Below are positions 1 to 6,555 of a stretch of DNA of 8,225 nucleotides, in pieces (the stretch's first letter is position 1; each line of letters opens with the position of its first letter). Source of the DNA: Phycisphaerae bacterium. GTDB taxonomy: Bacteria; Planctomycetota; Phycisphaerae; Phycisphaerales; UBA1924. Location: positions 1 to 8,225 of the forward strand of contig JAEUIX010000191.1 in the NCBI GenBank assembly GCA_016794945.1, given 5' to 3'. The notes under the pieces are model-generated. The model was not told the origin of the DNA. It ran no database searches and was given only the letters and a program-made list of their open reading frames with translations. The position numbers and the translations under genes are program-made.

Positions 1-1787
1 ACCGCCGCGGCGAGCGTGACGCGCCCGCCCGGCACGTTGATCGGTCCGGCGTAGACGCCGGGCATCACGTAGACCGTCTGCGGTTCACCGGAGAGCGTCG
101 AGACGGCGCAGGCGGAGTTGATGGCGTCCTGCAGCGACCAAAGGCCCGCCCCGCCCGGCCCGACCACGTAGCGCGTCACGCGCAGCAGCTCGTCGGCGTT
201 GAGCGGCTGCGCCGCCAGCGCCATGCGCCGGGCGCCGCCGTCGAACGCCACCGCTGCGTAGCGGACCGACGCCGCACCGGCGACGACGCACGCCTCGGCC
301 CTGGAGGTGCGCAGGGTGCACGAAGCGACCGTGACCGTGGCGCTGTCATCGCACCGGGCGCACTCGGCCGTGCCGCTGGAGATGACGCACTGCCGGGCTT
401 CGAGCTCGGCGGACTGGCGGGCGCGCACGGCGCGCGTGTCCACCGTGGCGACGTCGCACCGCGTCAGGCGCACCTTCGCGGAGCCGGAGGCGTCGACTTC
501 GCAATCGACCTCCACGTCCTCGAGCCTGCAATCCCCCACCGGGGCCTCGAGGCCCTTGCCGTTGTCGGGGCGGGGCTTCGGTTCCGGGTCCGGGTCCTGC
601 TTGGCCAGGATCCCCCGTGCGTAGACCACCTCGGCGTTGGCGGCCATCAGCAGCACGGCCTCCAGCGACGTGAGCGAGCGCGCGTCGACGCCGCTGCACT
701 CCAGGCGCGAGCGGGCGGTGCCCGCCGTGCCGGAGCAGGCCATCGTGACCGCGTGCCCGGTCGTCGCCGTGACGACCGCGTCGTCGAGCCGCACCAGCGC
801 GTGCGCCGAACCGCTCACCAGGAACGCGTCGGCCCCCGTGCAGCGGATGTCCACGCCGCTCCAGCCAGCCCGCCCCGCCGCCGAGAGCGCCACCGTGACG
901 CAGCCGTTGAGCCTGGCGCTGTGCGCACCGCCCACCGCCACGACCCACGTGCCCGGCGTGGTGATCGTCACGCTGCCGGCGTACGTGCCGGGCTTCACGG
1001 CGACGGTGGCCGGCAGGCCGGAGGCCTGCGCGGCGGCGACGGCCGCCTGGATCGTGCTGTACGGGTCGGTCGCCTCGGGCCCGACCACGAAGACCGTGGT
1101 CGGCGGCGATGCCACTAATTGGAGCGAGCCGTTGGGGAAACGGAAGCCGCCGGCTGTCGCGTGCACGACGCCCGCGACGCTCAGCCGCTCGCCGGACATC
1201 GCGGTGCCGATGGAGACGTTTCCCGCGAACGTGTTCAGCGCGCCCGAGAACGCATTGGAGAGGCCCAGCCGCGGGACGTTGGCGGAAAGGCGCGAATCCG
1301 GAAGCGTGCCCGAGATCAGGTTGGCGGCGTTCTGGTAGAACGATGCCGGCTGCCCCGCGAGCGCCGCCGCGTCGGTCGATGTCGCCGCGAGCGCCGCGGT
1401 CGAGGCGGAGGCCGCGACCTGCGCGCGGAACGCGTACGGCGCGACCGCCAGTCGCTGACGGGAGAGCGTCGTCGCGCCGACCTGGATCTCCAGCCAGCGG
1501 GCGGCGTCGCCCAGAGCCACGGCGCCGAAGTCGAGGTCGACCTTGAATCTGCCGTTGGCGGCAGGGGTGACGCCCGGCACCGACACCGCCGCTCCGATCT
1601 GCGCACCGCCGGCGGGGGCGTCGAACAGGCGGAACACGAGGGTCACCGGCGTCGTGACCGGCGAGCCGCCCTGGAGCAACTCGCCCTGGTAGGTGAACGC
1701 GGTGCCGACAGGGTCGGCGTTGGCGCGCGTGGCCAGAAGCGCCAGCACGCACCAGGAGGCCGCGACGAGCGAGCGGATCGAGCGCAT
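1..1787 (-). CDS. Secreted tail-fibre-like / beta-helix surface protein (3' end beyond window)
   Basis: Reading from the ATG at 1787, the frame stays open for 595 codons to the left edge, so the C-terminus is missing. Residues 1-24 are a Sec signal peptide (MRSIRS, a hydrophobic core, probable cleavage ANA|DP). Residues 29-121 (GTAFTYQGELLQGG ... APYAFRA) match an N-terminal domain I recognise from many secreted bacterial proteins with tail-fibre-like architecture. Residues 148-225 (ASFYQNAANLISGTLPDSRL ... FRFPNGSLQ) resemble the low-complexity shaft that usually follows it. A beta-helix module begins near 232, and a second copy of its opening begins near 541. A Pro/Asp-rich linker lies at 396-407. 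Cysteines 444, 467 and 490 are exactly 23 residues apart, as in beta-helix rungs. The start is supported by GGGAGGA, with 7 nt between GGAGG and the ATG. The product is probably displayed on the cell surface or secreted; ligand and role are unknown. It follows purB on the same strand after 172 bases, so co-transcription is possible but not shown. Confidence 0.85.
   Translation of the reverse strand, partial: MRSIRSLVAASWCVLALLATRANADPVGTAFTYQGELLQGGSPVTTPVTLVFRLFDAPAGGAQIGAAVSVPGVTPAANGRFKVDLDFGAVALGDAARWLEIQVGATTLSRQRLAVAPYAFRAQVAASASTAALAATSTDAAALAGQPASFYQNAANLISGTLPDSRLSANVPRLGLSNAFSGALNTFAGNVSIGTAMSGERLSVAGVVHATAGGFRFPNGSLQLVASPPTTVFVVGPEATDPYSTIQAAVAAAQASGLPATVAVKPGTYAGSVTITTPGTWVVAVGGAHSARLNGCVTVALSAAGRAGWSGVDIRCTGADAFLVSGSAHALVRLDDAVVTATTGHAVTMACSGTAGTARSRLECSGVDARSLTSLEAVLLMAANAEVVYARGILAKQDPDPEPKPRPDNGKGLEAPVGDCRLEDVEVDCEVDASGSAKVRLTRCDVATVDTRAVRARQSAELEARQCVISSGTAECARCDDSATVTVASCTLRTSRAEACVVAGAASVRYAAVAFDGGARRMALAAQPLNADELLRVTRYVVGPGGAGLWSLQDAINSACAVSTLSGEPQTVYVMPGVYAGPINVPGGRVTLAAA
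3..164 (-). repeat. Beta-helix opening module, copy 2 (residues 542-595)
   Basis: The segment shares V-V-G-P, S-x-(I/L)-Q-x-A-(I/V) and V-x-P-G-x-Y-A-G with copy 1, in the same order and at similar spacing. It implies a second beta-helix domain beginning just before the window edge, so the full protein is probably considerably longer than the 595 residues seen here. Confidence 0.6.
927..1085 (-). repeat. Beta-helix opening module, copy 1 (residues 235-287 of the 1787 gene)
   Basis: This segment reads VVGPEATDPYSTIQAAV, then V-x-P-G-T-Y-A-G and a short beta-strand. It is the usual first turn of pectate-lyase-fold proteins: a helix carrying I-Q-x-A followed by a PGxYxG turn. The same pattern returns at 3-164. 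The copies differ considerably, so the duplication is old or reflects a shared fold template. Confidence 0.65.
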
Positions 1788-1793
1788 GAGATG

Positions 1794-1800
1794 TCCTCCC
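1794..1800 (-). promoter_or_regulatory. Shine-Dalgarno sequence of the 1787 gene
   Basis: On the minus strand this reads GGGAGGA and ends six bases before the ATG. It is a near-consensus anti-16S match and decides the start, because no other in-frame start nearby has comparable spacing. Confidence 0.7.
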
Positions 1801-1944
1801 AGGAAATCCCCCGCAGGATCAGGTGTACACGCCGGGGCGAACCGACGCAATACGGGTCATCAAAACTGGGGGTTGTGCCCGCGATCAACCCGGTTTCGGC
1901 GCTGGAAACCGCCTCGGGTCCAGCGACGACGAGTCATTGGGATG

Positions 1945-1958
1945 GCCGCTCGAGCGGC
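1945..1958. repeat. 14-bp perfect palindrome just after the purB stop
   Basis: GCCGCTCGAGCGGC lies one base beyond the purB stop codon. As RNA it would form a 5-bp GC stem with a TCGA loop. There is no following U-tract, so it could be a weak or Rho-assisted terminator, an RNA-stabilising 3' hairpin, or chance in GC-rich DNA. The rest of the 1788-1959 gap shows no convincing promoter. Confidence 0.35.
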
Positions 1959-1959
1959 G

Positions 1960-3459
1960 CTACACGCGCGGGCCGGCGTCGTCCAACGAGGCCAGGCCGT
2001 GCCGGTGCTGGTCGCGCAGCGGCTCGACGACATCGCGGACGAACCGCTCGGTCTGCTCGGCGCTGCGGCCGATGTACTTCATCGGGTCCATCACGCCGTC
2101 CCAGTCCAGTTCGGCGCTGAGCGGCCCGCCCCGGGCCTTGGCCCAAAAGGCCCGGTCGCCCTTCAGGCGGTCGAGCAGATCGTTGTCGAGGCCCTCCTGC
2201 TTGACGCGCAGGCCCGCGGCCTGAGCGTGCCGACGGATGTGCTCGTGGTACTCCTGCCGGTCGCCGCCGAGTTTCACACACGCCATCAGGATGTTCTCCG
2301 TTGCCATGAAAGGCAGTTCGGCCATGAGGTTCTTGCGAACCATCGCCTCATGCACGATGAGGCCGCTGGCGACGTTGTGCATGAGGTCGAGCGCACCATC
2401 AAGGGCGAGGAACGCTTCCGGCAGCGAGAGCCGCCGATTGCTTGAGTCATCGAGCGTGCGTTCCAGCCACTGCGTCGCGGCGGTGTCATAGGCGTTGCCG
2501 ACGAGGTTCATGACGAAGCGCGTCAAGCCACAGATGCGCTCGCAGCGCATGGGGTTGCGCTTGTAGGGCATGGCGCTGGAGCCGATCTGCTTGTCCTCGA
2601 AAGGCTCGTCGAGCTCCTTGCGGTTGCAGAGGAGGCGGATATCGGTGGCGATCTTGTGCAGCACGCACGCGACGGCCGCCAGGCCGCCGAGCAGCACAGC
2701 GTCTGTCACCCGCGGGTAGGTCTGGCCCGTCAGCACGTGGGTCATTCCGGAACAGTCTCGCCCGTACAACCGGGACAGGGCGAGCGCCTCGAACCGATCA
2801 ACCGCCGCGCCGTCGGCGTTCAGCAGCGACAGGAACGACGCCTGCGTGCCGGTCGCGCCCTTGAACCCGCGGAAGGCCGAGCGCGCCCACGCGTCCTGGA
2901 TCGTTCGACTCGCCAGGAGCGTCTCGTACGCCCAGCCGGCGCAGCGCCGTCCGACGGTGACGGGCTGGGCCGGCTGGTAGTGCGTGTACCCCAGCGCGGG
3001 CAGGGCGCGGTGCCGCCGCGCCTGGTCGCCGAGGCTCAGAACCAGCCGGGCGGCCTTGGTCACGACGATCTCGATCGCGCTGTCGATGATGATCGCGTCG
3101 GCGTTGCACACCACGTCCTGGCTGGTCATCCCCAGGTGGATGATCCCTCTGGCCTTCGGGCACGAGTCCCCCAGCGCGTGCACGTGGGCCATCACGTCGT
3201 GGCGCAGCTCGCGCTCGTACGTCTCCGCGGCTTTCAGCTCCTCATCCGTGATGCCGCCCGGCCGGCTGACGACGGCGCGCAGCGCCTCCACCTGATCCCT
3301 CGTCACCGGCAGGCCCATTTCGTGCTGCGCCTCGGCCACCGCCAGCCAGATCTTCCGCCACGTGTTGAACTTGTGCCGGGCCGACCAGAGGTGCAGCATG
3401 CCCGGCGAGGCGTTGCGCGTCGCCAGCGGCGAGGTGTACGTGTCGTAGGGGGAAGCCAT
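1960..3459 (-). CDS. purB: Adenylosuccinate lyase, human-like type
   Basis: The enzyme cleaves adenylosuccinate to AMP and SAICAR to AICAR, each releasing fumarate. These are cytoplasmic steps of de novo purine synthesis and of the purine nucleotide cycle. The 499-residue product belongs to the fumarase/aspartase superfamily. Visible active-site elements are RHDVMAHVH (86-94), the TSQD region (112-115), GYTHYQPAQ with the general-acid His160 (157-165), and the mobile signature loop GSSAMPYKRNP (293-303), which carries the catalytic serine. TGQTYPR (244-250), QWLERTLDDSSNRR (330-343) and ELPFMATENI (381-390) match the vertebrate enzyme as I remember it far better than E. coli or Bacillus PurB. 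The ATG at 3459 is chosen because family similarity starts at SPYDTYTSPLATR. In-frame starts at 3519 (ATG) and 3534 (GTG) would add unconserved residues, and the latter would overlap metG. No Shine-Dalgarno precedes 3459. The gene is intact, with all signature residues present. Confidence 0.95.
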   Translation of the reverse strand: MASPYDTYTSPLATRNASPGMLHLWSARHKFNTWRKIWLAVAEAQHEMGLPVTRDQVEALRAVVSRPGGITDEELKAAETYERELRHDVMAHVHALGDSCPKARGIIHLGMTSQDVVCNADAIIIDSAIEIVVTKAARLVLSLGDQARRHRALPALGYTHYQPAQPVTVGRRCAGWAYETLLASRTIQDAWARSAFRGFKGATGTQASFLSLLNADGAAVDRFEALALSRLYGRDCSGMTHVLTGQTYPRVTDAVLLGGLAAVACVLHKIATDIRLLCNRKELDEPFEDKQIGSSAMPYKRNPMRCERICGLTRFVMNLVGNAYDTAATQWLERTLDDSSNRRLSLPEAFLALDGALDLMHNVASGLIVHEAMVRKNLMAELPFMATENILMACVKLGGDRQEYHEHIRRHAQAAGLRVKQEGLDNDLLDRLKGDRAFWAKARGGPLSAELDWDGVMDPMKYIGRSAEQTERFVRDVVEPLRDQHRHGLASLDDAGPRV

Positions 3460-3527
3460 GGCGCAAGCGTACAGCACCGGCCGGACCCGGACGTGCCGCA
3501 CCCCGGTCGCCCGTATCATCCCCTCCC
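3460..3527. promoter_or_regulatory. Divergent purB/metG intergenic region
   Basis: These 68 bases separate the two divergent start codons and must contain or overlap both sets of transcription signals, unless purB transcription begins inside metG. Neither start codon has a Shine-Dalgarno at usable spacing. GGGAGGGG on the minus strand (3520-3527) directly abuts the in-frame ATG at 3519, which is too close for normal use. Confidence 0.5.
3514..3519 (+). promoter_or_regulatory. Candidate -10 element for metG
   Basis: TATCAT matches the TATAAT consensus at five of six positions and ends eight bases before the metG ATG. Transcription would then start at or next to the A of the ATG, giving a leaderless mRNA, which agrees with the absent Shine-Dalgarno. 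No good -35 box is visible about 17 bases upstream, so support is limited. Confidence 0.4.
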
Positions 3528-5177
3528 ATGGCACGCGCGTACATCACCACGCCCATCTACTACGTCAACGACCGGCCCCACATCGGCCACTGCTTCACCA
3601 CCACCATCGCCGACGCGCTGGCCCGCTTCCAGCGGCTCTTCGGTCGCGACGTCTTCCTGCTCACCGGCACCGACGAGCACGCCGACAAGGTTGTCTCCAC
3701 CGCCCGCGAGCACGGCATGACCGCCCTGCAATGGGCCGACCGAAACGCCGCGGCGTTCCAGGAAGCCTTCGCCGCCCTCAATATCTCCAACGACGACTTC
3801 ATCCGCACCAGCCAGGCCCGCCACAAGGAGAAGGTGATCGAGTACATCCGCCGCCTGCAGGCGCACGGCGACGTGTACAAGGGCGATTACACCGGCTGGT
3901 GGGACGCCTCGCAGGAGGAGTACCTGACCGAGACCGTCGCCAAGGAGGCCGGCTACGTCAGCCCCGTCTCGGGCAAGCCGCTGGTCAAGCGCACCGAGCA
4001 GAACTACTTCTTCCGCCTCAGCGCCTACCAGCAGCGCCTGCTCAAGCACATCGACCAGAACCCCGACTTCATCCTCCCCGAGAGCCGGCGCAACGAGGTG
4101 CTGGGCCGCCTGCGCGAAGACCTGCAGGACGTGCCCGTCAGCCGCGCCGTCAGCGCCGCCGAGGGCGAGCCGTGGGGCATCCTGATGCCCGATGACCCCG
4201 GGCACCGCATCTACGTGTGGATCGACGCGCTGTTCAACTACCTCAGCGTGGTCGACACCGAGAAGCGCCGCGGCTACTGGCCGCCGGCGGCGCACCTGCT
4301 GGCCAAGGACATCCTGTGGTTCCACGCGGTGATCTGGCCCTGCATGCTCATGGCGCTGGGCGAGCCGCTGCCGCGGACCGTCTACGCCCACGCCTACTTC
4401 GTGCGCGACGGGCGCAAGATGAGCAAGAGCCTCGGCAACTTCGTGGACCTGGACGTGATCCGCGCGTACAACGCACGCTACGGGCGAGACGCGCTGCGGT
4501 GGTTCCTGTGCACCTGCGGGCCCATGGGCTCGGCCGACGCCGACTTCGCCCACGGCAAGTTCGTCGAGGTCTACAACGCCGAACTGGCCAACGGCATCGG
4601 CAACGCCGCCAGCCGCGTCGGCAACATGATCGAGAAGTACTTCGGCGGCAGGGCGCCCGACCCCAAGGGGCAGGTCGCCCTGCACGCCATGCCCGAGTTC
4701 GGCTGGCCCGAGGTGACGGCCACCGCCGTGCGCAACGCCATCAGCCGCGCCGACCAGTGGGACCTCGCCGGCGCGCTGCGCGAGGGCGTCGATCTCGTCC
4801 GGCGCGTCGACGCCTACATCAACGCCACCGAACCGTTCAAGCTCGCCAAGAAGATCCCCCCCGGCCAGCCGCCCCAGGGCGACGGCCCGTTCAACAACGA
4901 CGACCCGCGCGACCGGCTCGCGGCGATCCTCTACCACTGCGCCGAGGCGCTGCGCATCGCCAGCCTCATCCTCTCCCCAGCCGTGCCCGACACCATGGCC
5001 CGCCTCTGGAAGGCCTGGAACTGCGACCCCGCGGCGAGCGTCGACGCCGTCAACGGCCAGACGCTGGCGCACATGAGCCAGTGGGGCGGCCACCACTCCA
5101 TCAAGCCCGGGCAGGCCATCGCCAAGGGCGAGCCGCTGTTCATGCGCGCCGACCCGGCCGAGCCGCCGCCGGCGTGA
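3528..5177 (+). CDS. metG: Methionyl-tRNA synthetase, zinc-less short form
   Basis: This enzyme charges tRNA-Met, including initiator tRNA, with methionine using ATP. It is a class I synthetase with a Rossmann core. The adenylate-binding motif PHIGH lies at 17-21 in the classic N-terminal context (YITTPIYYVND at 5-15). LLTGTDEHADK follows at 44-54, and the KMSKS loop is at 297-301 (DGRKMSKSLGNF). The connective-peptide region at 121-134 (YTGWWDASQEEYLT) lacks the CxxC-type zinc knuckle of E. coli and Thermus enzymes and resembles the zinc-free Bacillus/organelle type. The anticodon-binding helical domain covers about 345-490. The protein stops at 549 residues without the C-terminal EMAPII-like tRNA-binding domain of many bacterial MetRS. 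A Pro/Gly/Asn-rich insert at 443-460 looks like a surface loop. The ATG at 3528 is fixed by the immediately following conserved strand. The 3' end converges on a beta-helix gene 9 bases away. Confidence 0.96.
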   Translation: MARAYITTPIYYVNDRPHIGHCFTTTIADALARFQRLFGRDVFLLTGTDEHADKVVSTAREHGMTALQWADRNAAAFQEAFAALNISNDDFIRTSQARHKEKVIEYIRRLQAHGDVYKGDYTGWWDASQEEYLTETVAKEAGYVSPVSGKPLVKRTEQNYFFRLSAYQQRLLKHIDQNPDFILPESRRNEVLGRLREDLQDVPVSRAVSAAEGEPWGILMPDDPGHRIYVWIDALFNYLSVVDTEKRRGYWPPAAHLLAKDILWFHAVIWPCMLMALGEPLPRTVYAHAYFVRDGRKMSKSLGNFVDLDVIRAYNARYGRDALRWFLCTCGPMGSADADFAHGKFVEVYNAELANGIGNAASRVGNMIEKYFGGRAPDPKGQVALHAMPEFGWPEVTATAVRNAISRADQWDLAGALREGVDLVRRVDAYINATEPFKLAKKIPPGQPPQGDGPFNNDDPRDRLAAILYHCAEALRIASLILSPAVPDTMARLWKAWNCDPAASVDAVNGQTLAHMSQWGGHHSIKPGQAIAKGEPLFMRADPAEPPPA

Positions 5178-5186
5178 TGCCGACGC

Positions 5187-6422
5187 TCAGAACGTGATGT
5201 TCGCCCAGGCGCTGATCGCGCTCGACGCCGACGTGATCGGCCCCACGTCGTTGCCCGCCACGATGTCGTAATTGGCGCTCGGCGAACCGGCCCCCGTCGC
5301 GCCGCGGCAGAAGTTCGAGGCGATCAGGTTCCCCGCCGCCGTGCAGCGGATGCCCCGCCGCCCGCCGCTCGTCGTGTTCCGCTCGATCCTGCTGCCCGAG
5401 CCCGTGACGTTGATCGCCGCCAAGCCCGACGCCAGCAGCGAATCGCCGATGCACGTGCAGTCGCGGATGTCGCTGCCGTTCGTCGCCGCGATCCCGGCGC
5501 TGATGCTGCCCGCCGTGTTGCACCCGATCACCCGGCAGAACTGCCCCACGCTGATGCCCGTGGTGCACCCCGTCGCGTTGCACGCTTCGACCGCGCAGTT
5601 CTCGCCCGCGAGGATCCCGTTGCCGCACTGCCGGGCAAGGCAGCGCACGATCACGCCGCCGTTGCCCAGGAAGAACCCGCCGCCCGCCGCCGTCGCCTGC
5701 GCCGAGATCGCCTCGCAATCGACGATCATCGAGCCCGAACCCGTCGCCACGCCCGTGCCGCCCCCGGAGCAGACGCACCGCTGCACCAGCGATTCCGACC
5801 CCACGCTCACGCACGCTCCGGTCGTCGACGCCAGCGTTACGCGGCAATCGCTCACCGTCGCCTTGCCGGCCCCGATGCTCGTGCCCGACGTGCCAAACAC
5901 CACCAGCCGCTCGATCACGGCCGCGGCGGCGCTGGTCAGGTTCGCCCCGCCCTGGCCACGCAGCACGCCGTTGCGCACCGTCACCATCGTCACCGGCCCG
6001 CAATCGACCGCCGGCGCGTTGCTGGTCGCCACGTGGAGGGTGAAGCCGTTGAGGTCCAGCACCACGTCCGACGCGGTGATGCGCACCACCACCTTGTTCG
6101 ACACCGTGTGCGACGCCGTCATGTAGTACGAGCCGGGCGTTGCGATGATGAACTGCGCGTTCGCGTCCCCGGGGCAGGTCGTCGCGTTCACCGGCGTGCG
6201 CGGGTCGCCCGGGGTGATCTTGTCGTAGATCTCCTGCAGCGTCCTGCCGCTGGAGGCCACCGGCCCGGCCGGCGGGTTCAGCGGCCCCGCCCGCGCCGCC
6301 CCCGCCAGCAGCCCCATCGCCCCCGCGCCCAGCAGCGCCGCCGGCAGCAGGTCCCGGCGCGACAGTTCGATGTCCTCGCGCCGCTCGCCGCCCGTGCCCC
6401 CGCCAGGTCGAGTCGTGTCCAT
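5187..6422 (-). CDS. Tat-exported, cysteine-rich right-handed beta-helix protein
   Basis: The 411-residue product begins with a 20-residue polar lead and then a twin-arginine signal, LSRRDLLPAALL (20-31), with a hydrophobic core and likely cleavage at ARA|GP (44-45). It should therefore be exported folded through the Tat translocase. The mature head GPLNPPAGPV (46-55) and the PGSYYMT (96-102) and VVLDLNGF (120-127) blocks define a secreted parallel beta-helix family shared with the next gene. From Asn151 onward, rungs of 20-27 residues put Cys193, 216, 236, 261, 281, 301 and 322, then Asn349 and 370, in register. There are about 18 cysteines, including Cys-x4-Cys-x4-Cys at 276-286 and CxC pairs at 216/218 and 322/324. 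The tail is WANITF. No polysaccharide-lyase catalytic set is recognisable, so function is unknown. The ATG at 6422 is chosen for GGGAG six bases upstream; an in-frame upstream start at 6485 lacks a ribosome site and would bury the signal. Confidence 0.88.
   Translation of the reverse strand: MDTTRPGGGTGGERREDIELSRRDLLPAALLGAGAMGLLAGAARAGPLNPPAGPVASSGRTLQEIYDKITPGDPRTPVNATTCPGDANAQFIIATPGSYYMTASHTVSNKVVVRITASDVVLDLNGFTLHVATSNAPAVDCGPVTMVTVRNGVLRGQGGANLTSAAAAVIERLVVFGTSGTSIGAGKATVSDCRVTLASTTGACVSVGSESLVQRCVCSGGGTGVATGSGSMIVDCEAISAQATAAGGGFFLGNGGVIVRCLARQCGNGILAGENCAVEACNATGCTTGISVGQFCRVIGCNTAGSISAGIAATNGSDIRDCTCIGDSLLASGLAAINVTGSGSRIERNTTSGGRRGIRCTAAGNLIASNFCRGATGAGSPSANYDIVAGNDVGPITSASSAISAWANITF
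5313..5972 (-). repeat. Beta-helix rung array, residues 151-370 of the Tat-exported protein
   Basis: Recurring (I/V)xx(C/N)x(V/A/T) steps fall at residues 151, 173, 193, 216, 236, 261, 281, 301, 322, 349 and 370. The spacing of 20-27 residues corresponds to one coil of a right-handed parallel beta-helix per step. The ladder position changes from Cys in the middle to Asn near the C-terminus, a stacked Asn/Cys ladder typical of this fold. Confidence 0.65.
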
Positions 6423-6480
6423 GGATCGCTCCCATCGGGCGGCGCGGCACACCACGCCCCGCCGCCGCCCATCCGCCATA

Positions 6481-6489
6481 ACCATACCA
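6481..6489 (-). promoter_or_regulatory. Candidate extended -10 promoter of the Tat beta-helix gene
   Basis: On the minus strand this reads TGGTATGGT, a TGn extended -10 with four of six matches to TATAAT, set in the only relatively AT-rich patch of the 133-base gap. It predicts a 5' leader of roughly 50 bases ending in the GGGAG ribosome site. No good -35 box is seen. Confidence 0.3.
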
Positions 6490-6524
6490 CCGGGTCGTCG
6501 CCCGCCCAGTGAAACGGGGCGATT

Positions 6525-6545
6525 CGGGGGATTGCCGCTCCCCCG
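6525..6545. terminator. GC hairpin after the Sec beta-helix gene
   Basis: CGGGGG and CCCCCG form a 6-bp stem around a 9-base loop, starting 11 bases past the stop codon of the minus-strand gene at 6556. No U-tract follows, so intrinsic termination is uncertain. Together with the promoter candidate at 6481-6489, it would let the two paralogues be transcribed separately. Confidence 0.35.
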
Positions 6546-6555
6546 TGCCCCCCGG

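Noticed and set aside
637..1338. Plus-strand frame of 233 codons antisense to the secreted protein
   Set aside because: Low-complexity composition and no ribosome site; explained by codon bias on the opposite strand.
1749..1751. Lipoprotein signal at Cys13 of the large secreted protein
   Set aside because: The cysteine lies inside the hydrophobic core without a lipobox, and ANA|DP is a better Sec cleavage site.
346..1752. Long minus-strand frame overlapping the large secreted protein
   Set aside because: Its translation is dominated by Arg, Gly and Ala with no recognisable motif. The frame starting at 1787 gives a signal peptide and known domains, so this one is a high-GC shadow.
1860..1888. 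Possible promoter for the 1787 gene (minus-strand TTGATC, 17-base spacer, TTTTGA)
   Set aside because: The -35 box is fair, but the -10 box matches only two of six consensus bases, so it is not distinguishable from chance.
3460..3534. Longer purB starting at GTG 3534 or ATG 3519
   Set aside because: The added residues do not resemble family N-termini, the GGGAGGGG is too close to ATG 3519, and the longest form overlaps metG.
3516..5096. 526-codon open frame antisense to metG
   Set aside because: It mirrors a GC-rich conserved gene. It is Val/Gly/Ala-rich with no domain, and metG is certain.
6423..6485. 21-residue N-terminal extension of the Tat beta-helix protein
   Set aside because: It has no ribosome site, overlaps the candidate promoter, and would place the twin-arginine motif over 40 residues from the start.
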